A stretch of DNA of 45,531 bases from an uncultured Oscillospiraceae bacterium (lineage in GTDB: Bacteria > Bacillota > Clostridia > Oscillospirales > Oscillospiraceae). A program made the translations under genes and the position numbers. The stretch is from NCBI GenBank assembly GCA_934597255.1, contig CAKTQV010000017.1, positions 1 through 45,531 of the forward strand. The letters run 5' to 3'. Below are positions 41,681 to 45,531 of this stretch, piece after piece; position 1 is the stretch's first letter, and each line of letters begins with the position of its first letter. The notes below the pieces were generated by a model. The model saw only the letters and a program-made list of their open reading frames with translations, searched no databases and was not told the origin of the DNA.

Positions 41681-42785
41681 TTTTCTTCCGCAGCCGCCCG
41701 ATCAGCCATACCAGCGGCAGTCCCGCCAGAATAAGTCCGGCGTACAGCAGCGGGATGATCGTGTCCGACCAGTGCTGAAGATCGAAGGTGCTTCTGGCGA
41801 TGAAGCGCGCGGCAAACCAGACGCACACGGCCTCCGCCGGCAGAAGCCAGCGCCCGCCGCGCAGCGAGAAGAAGGGCGCGGTCTCCGGCTCCGGCAGGGA
41901 AAAGCACAGCCGCAGCGCCTCAAAGCAGCCGCGCAGCAGCAGCGTGCCCAGGCAGAAATCCGAAAAGACCCACAGCGCGACGATGAACGCCGCGATGCGC
42001 GAGCCGAGATTGAGGATGGACAGGTCGCGCACCAGAATGAAAAACGAAAAGCTCATCCGCTTTGTCAGCGCCGGGCCGAAGCTGCCCACGACCGTCAGAC
42101 ACAGAAGAAAGCACAGCAGTCCCAGCACGCCGAAGCTCGGCATATACGGCCCGAGCCGCCGCTCGCGGTCGTCCGTATAGCGGAAAAGAAACGTCAGACA
42201 GGCGAAAAACGACCCTACGTTCACCATCGGCATCGCGCCGAGCAGGACGCCGGGCAGATCCTCCGCGCGAAGCGGGAACAGATTGGCCGCGTCCAGATTC
42301 TGAAACGACGAGACAAAGGCCAGCGCCAGCACCGCCAGCATCAGCGCCAGCAATATCACCGCCGTGCGGCCCAGCGCGCGCAGCCGTCCCATTGCCGCCA
42401 TCAGACACAGCAGGAGCATCACGGTGTAAAACACGGTCGGGCCGCTGTCCGGGTAGACCGTCGTGATGAAGCGGTCGGCCCCCACGCGAAGCAGAAAGCC
42501 CGTGTACAGAAGAAAGGAAGCCCCATACAGAACCAGCGCCGCGCGGCCCGCCGCCGGGCCGAGACAGCGCAGAAACAGGTCGCCCATGCCGCCGTCCGTT
42601 TTTCGGAGAAAGGAGAGCGTGAACAGCGCGAACAGGAGGATGATCCCAAAGGCCGGCACGGCGCTCAGCCAGCAGGCCCGGCCGCCCATCCGGACGGCCG
42701 CCCCGGGCAGAACACGGATCAGGGGCGACAGCAGTGACAGCGTCATACATGCGGCAAACTGCCGCTTCGTCATGGTTTTCGTCAT
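41676..42785 (-). CDS. GerAB-type spore germinant receptor permease subunit
   Basis: Membrane protein of 369 residues in the GerAB (spore permease, APC-like) family. About ten hydrophobic helices are visible. Family-like features include the start TKRQFAACMTLSLLSPLIRVLPG and the middle segment NLFPLRAEDLPGVLLGAMPM. In GerA receptors the B subunit binds the germinant. The start is ATG 42785, which overlaps the gerAC stop as ATGA and has GGAGGAGGG upstream; the longer open frame is not used. It is the last gene of the operon, in A-C-B order. Germinant unknown. Confidence 0.85.
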   Translation of the reverse strand: MTKTMTKRQFAACMTLSLLSPLIRVLPGAAVRMGGRACWLSAVPAFGIILLFALFTLSFLRKTDGGMGDLFLRCLGPAAGRAALVLYGASFLLYTGFLLRVGADRFITTVYPDSGPTVFYTVMLLLCLMAAMGRLRALGRTAVILLALMLAVLALAFVSSFQNLDAANLFPLRAEDLPGVLLGAMPMVNVGSFFACLTFLFRYTDDRERRLGPYMPSFGVLGLLCFLLCLTVVGSFGPALTKRMSFSFFILVRDLSILNLGSRIAAFIVALWVFSDFCLGTLLLRGCFEALRLCFSLPEPETAPFFSLRGGRWLLPAEAVCVWFAARFIARSTFDLQHWSDTIIPLLYAGLILAGLPLVWLIGRLRKKI

Positions 42786-43852
42786 GCGCCCTCCTCCCGC
42801 TGCCGCAGTCCGTAGCTGCGCTCCGGCTGCACCGTGACGGAAACGGAGAAGTCCAGCGCGGCGGGGTCCCGCCCGTCGGTCAGCCCGAGAAAATCGCACC
42901 CGAGCGAATGCTCCAGCGCCAGAATGCCCTCCGTCTGCCGTGTAAGACGCTCGCTCAGAAGCGCCGTGACGGTCTCCATATCCGGCGCGCCGCCGTCCGT
43001 CTCCAGAAGCGACGCCTCCACGGAGCAGTCCACGCGCGCCGCGGCGCCGTCGAGATCGATTTTTGTATGCCCCGCGCCCAGCGCGACGGTCACGCGCCCG
43101 TCGTCCCCGGCGTCCAGCTCCACGCGCGCGCCCTCGGGCCGGCTCAGCAGAAGGAGCACGGCGGGCGCGTCCTCCTCCTCGATGAACGTGCACAGCCGCT
43201 CGTCCCGGAACACGGCGAAGCCGGCCGGGAGAATGCTCGCGCTGTCGTCAAAGCGGATGGCGCCGCTCTTGTCCGCGCAGCGGATCGCCCCGCACAGCCC
43301 GGAGCCGTTGTCCGCCAGCGTCGCCGCCAGCGAACGGATGAGAAACGCGTAGCCCTCGCCCAGCGTGTGAAGCTCCGAATCGAGGCTCGTCATTTTCTGC
43401 GTGGTGCCGCCGTTCTCGGCTGCGCTGGATAAAATGAGCTCCGCCGCCGAATCGCGCACCACGAAGGCCGCCGGGTCCAGCCGCATTTTGGGGTTTCGCT
43501 CGATCCATTCCAGCCAGGGGCGCATCCCCTGCTCGGCGGCCGCGCGTCCAAAGAGGACGAACTGGACATGGGCGTAATACGGCTGCGCCTCGGGAAAGGC
43601 ATTTTGAAGCTGCACCAGCGCCGTTTCGATGCTCCCGCCGGCCTGGCTGAGCACGGCCGGGCTTTTTTCCGGGCGGCCCTCGCCCGCGGATACCGACACG
43701 ATCACGGCCCCGGAATCCGGGTCGGCGTCAAAGCCGAGCATCTGGACGGGCCGGAGATGCTCCACGTCCCGGTAGTTGGCGTAAATGCTGTCCTGACAGC
43801 CGGCGCACAGGAGCAGCAGCGGCAGGATCAGAATAAGAAGTATCCTTTTCAC
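42782..43852 (-). CDS. GerAC-type germinant receptor lipoprotein subunit
   Basis: Lipoprotein of 356 residues from GTG 43852, which overlaps the gerAA stop as GTGA. Signal VKRILLILILPLLLLCAGC, with Cys20 the likely lipid site (-3 residue is Cys, an imperfect lipobox). Next come the GerAC N-terminal segment YRDVEHLRPVQMLGFD, the YYAHVQFVLFGRAAAEQGM region and a C-terminal spore-GerAC domain with EHSLGCDFLGL. The C subunit sits at the outer face of the inner spore membrane. Placed between A and B in this operon. Confidence 0.87.
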   Translation of the reverse strand: MKRILLILILPLLLLCAGCQDSIYANYRDVEHLRPVQMLGFDADPDSGAVIVSVSAGEGRPEKSPAVLSQAGGSIETALVQLQNAFPEAQPYYAHVQFVLFGRAAAEQGMRPWLEWIERNPKMRLDPAAFVVRDSAAELILSSAAENGGTTQKMTSLDSELHTLGEGYAFLIRSLAATLADNGSGLCGAIRCADKSGAIRFDDSASILPAGFAVFRDERLCTFIEEEDAPAVLLLLSRPEGARVELDAGDDGRVTVALGAGHTKIDLDGAAARVDCSVEASLLETDGGAPDMETVTALLSERLTRQTEGILALEHSLGCDFLGLTDGRDPAALDFSVSVTVQPERSYGLRQREEGA

Positions 43853-45357
43853 GGCGCGCGCCTCCTTCTGTCCGGACCGGCCATATCCTCCGGCCGGAAG
43901 GGATCGAAGCGGTCCGGCGTCCGCGCCAGCACATGCGCCCCGGCCCCGGGGCGGCCCGAGGACAGCGGCGACATATAATCCGTGCCGAAGCTCTCCAGCG
44001 AGCACAGATGCCACAGCAGCGCTGTGGCGGCCACGATGAGCCCGAACATCCCCGCGGCGATGGCCGCCAGCACCATGACGAAGCGTCCGAGGCGCAGCGC
44101 CGCGGACAGATCCTGGTTCGGTATCGTGTAGCCGGCGATGCCCGCCACCGCCACCACGATCACGGCGATCGGGCTGATGACCCGCGCCTCCACGGCACTC
44201 TGGCCCACGATGAGCGCGCCGACGATGCTGACGGTCTGGCCGATGGAATCCGGCAGACGCAGCCCCGCCTCCTGCAGCAGCTCAAAGGCCACCAGCATTC
44301 CGAGGATCTCCACGGCCGTGGGAAAGGGGACGTTCTGCTTGGAATCTATGACCGAGAGCAGCAGCTTCAGCGGGATCATCTCCTGATGATACATAGCCGT
44401 GGCCACATAAAACGCCGGCAGAAACAGCGTAAGCAGCAGCGCCGTCCAGCGCAGCAGCCGCAGCGCGGAAGCCAGCAGAAAATGCTGCGAGCCGTCCTCG
44501 GCCGTGCACAGCATGGCCGGAAGCGTGCCCGGCGCGAGAAAACCGAGCGGCAGGCCCTCGGCCAGAAGCCCTACCTGTCCGCGCAGCAGCCCCATGCAGA
44601 AGGCGTCCGAGCGCTCCGTGTGCATGATCTGCGGAAAGGGAGACGCCGGCGCGGCGGCAAGCGCCGATTCGAGAAGGTCGGCCTGCAAAAGCGCCTCCGC
44701 GTCGATGGCGTCGAGCCGCGCCTCTATCCGCGCCACGGTCTCCTCTTTTGCCACGCCCTCGATCCATACGATGTCCACGCCCGTGCGGCTCTTGCGGCCG
44801 ACGACGGTCTGTCGCAGCTTCAGCTTCGGGGTGCGCAGGCGGTTGCGCACCAGCGCCGTGTTCACGCGCAGCGCCTCGACAAAGGCGTCCTTGCCGCCCT
44901 TGAGCGTCTTTTCCGCCTGCGGCGGAGAAACGGTGCGCCGGTTCTGGCTCTTCAGCTGAAAGCACAGGGCGCAGCCCTCGCCCAGAAGAGCGCAGCAGCC
45001 GCCGAGAAGATCGGAGACAAGGCCGTCCATATCGTCGCGCCGCGTCATGGAGCCGGCGTAGACCAGCCCGCGTGCCGCCTGCTCCAGCGGCCGTCCGCCG
45101 CCGGCCGGAAAGCGCGCCGCGTCCGTCAGCGGCCGCAGGACCTGCTCCGCCGCCTCGGCCCCGTCCACCAGTCCGTCCAGCCAGCAGACCCACAGACTCT
45201 CGCTTCCGCCCCCGACGGCGATGCGCCGCGTCTGCAGATCGGCGCAGTCCGAAAATATTTTTTGCACGGCCGCCGCCGAAACCGGCATATCGTACTCCGG
45301 GTCCGGAAGAGGATGTACATCTACATCTTGTGTCTTTTTTCGATTGAACTTCGACAT
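43849..45357 (-). CDS. GerAA-type germinant receptor subunit
   Basis: Protein of 502 residues in the GerA family. A large soluble N-terminal domain (about 1-250, with GGGSESLWVCWLDGLVD and the SRTGVDIVWIEGVA segment) precedes four to five membrane helices (about 300-450) and the conserved C-terminal tail with SPLSSGRPG. The PFPTAVEILGMLVAFELLQEAGLRLP segment is highly typical. The ribosome site before ATG 45357 is weak. First gene of the ger operon, divergent from the putative rRNA promoter. No clear sigma-G promoter could be picked in the AT-rich gap. Confidence 0.93.
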   Translation of the reverse strand: MSKFNRKKTQDVDVHPLPDPEYDMPVSAAAVQKIFSDCADLQTRRIAVGGGSESLWVCWLDGLVDGAEAAEQVLRPLTDAARFPAGGGRPLEQAARGLVYAGSMTRRDDMDGLVSDLLGGCCALLGEGCALCFQLKSQNRRTVSPPQAEKTLKGGKDAFVEALRVNTALVRNRLRTPKLKLRQTVVGRKSRTGVDIVWIEGVAKEETVARIEARLDAIDAEALLQADLLESALAAAPASPFPQIMHTERSDAFCMGLLRGQVGLLAEGLPLGFLAPGTLPAMLCTAEDGSQHFLLASALRLLRWTALLLTLFLPAFYVATAMYHQEMIPLKLLLSVIDSKQNVPFPTAVEILGMLVAFELLQEAGLRLPDSIGQTVSIVGALIVGQSAVEARVISPIAVIVVAVAGIAGYTIPNQDLSAALRLGRFVMVLAAIAAGMFGLIVAATALLWHLCSLESFGTDYMSPLSSGRPGAGAHVLARTPDRFDPFRPEDMAGPDRRRRAP

Positions 45358-45421
45358 AAGGGTAGTGTTCCCGCAAAATAAGAAAAGATGAAAAAAAGTT
45401 TATTTTTTTCGCAAAAAAGTG

Positions 45422-45450
45422 TTGACAACTGCGGCTTTGGATGCTATATT
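45422..45450 (+). promoter_or_regulatory. Very strong promoter, probably of an rRNA operon
   Basis: TTGACA (45422-45427), 17-base spacer, TATATT (45445-45450) with TGC before it. A/T tracts at 45383-45420 upstream resemble an UP element. Best promoter in the window. Confidence 0.85.
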
Positions 45451-45531
45451 AGCAAAGCGCCTCACGGAGAGGGAAACGATGAAGTGAGAAGCGGGTGTAC
45501 CTTGTAAATTAAACAATGTAAGACGATCGAA
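45451..45531 (+). other. Likely rRNA operon leader (16S would follow outside the window)
   Basis: No open frame. The stretch ACCTTGTAAATTAAACAATG resembles the conserved ACCTTGAAAA-type element found before 16S and 23S genes in Clostridia. The product lies beyond the window, so this is inference. Confidence 0.5.

Noticed and set aside
43933..45381. 482-residue plus-strand frame opposite gerAA
   Set aside because: Antisense shadow; GerAA is clear on the other strand.

Overview
The window is a GC-rich (roughly 60-65 percent by eye) chromosomal segment of an endospore-forming member of the Clostridia, most likely an Oscillospirales/Oscillospiraceae-type gut Firmicute. The evidence is Firmicutes gene content (soj/spo0J with parS sites, germination protease gpr, a gerA-type germinant receptor operon, remB between recF and gyrB), strong AGGAGG ribosome binding sites, and promoters of the TTGnnn-17-TATAAT type, often with an extended TGn -10. 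The taxonomic placement is inference; no 16S sequence is present.

Layout. 1-200: 5' half of a tRNA-Ser(CGA) on the minus strand and its promoter. 200-5945: polA-rimI-tsaD-tsaE-tsaB, almost without gaps, followed by upp. 6125-8249: an NhaC-family antiporter overlapping a small C39-type papain-fold protein. 8374-9762: a chagasin-like (I42) lipoprotein and a PylC-like ATP-grasp protein. 9859-13051: a DUF4342-like membrane protein, a decayed S41 peptidase gene and an OmpR-type two-component system. 13105-16548 (minus): a lipoprotein built of three repeats, a GH13 glycosidase and rpsT. 16699-21392: gpr, a three-copy parS array, soj, spo0J, serS, a fourth parS and an MBL-fold hydrolase. 21507-25895: a YdjI-YdjG-YdjH-like SPFH/zinc-ribbon/TPM membrane module plus a DUF5067-like lipoprotein. 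25977-34853 (minus): dnaA-dnaN-recF-remB-gyrB-gyrA-rnhA with a candidate oriC between dnaA and dnaN. 35023-41615: mfd, a PrsA/SurA-like lipoprotein and a GH25 lysozyme with SLH domains. 41676-45357 (minus): a gerA-type operon in A-C-B order. 45422-end: a very strong promoter and a leader that looks like the start of an rRNA operon.

How the parts work together. The core is an origin-proximal replication and segregation region: DnaA, the clamp, RecF, gyrase, oriC-like sequence and ParAB-parS. Around it sit housekeeping functions (tRNA t6A synthesis, Pol I, transcription-coupled repair, seryl-tRNA synthetase, S20) and envelope or spore functions (YdjGHI-like module, SLH lysozyme, lipoproteins, GerA receptor, GPR). 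If oriC is in the dnaA-dnaN gap, most genes left of 25.9 kb read toward it (head-on), while mfd and the putative rRNA operon read away from it.

No gene-free stretch exceeds 300 bases. The longest gaps are 17515-17792 (parS array, promoter, structured leader) and 33317-33545 (candidate oriC). I see no CRISPR array, intact insertion sequence or prophage. The least ordinary items are the parS array abutting the soj promoter and followed by a terminator-containing leader, the orphan PylC-like ATP-grasp gene, the peptidase/inhibitor pair with a nested palindrome between them, and the internally deleted S41 peptidase gene.
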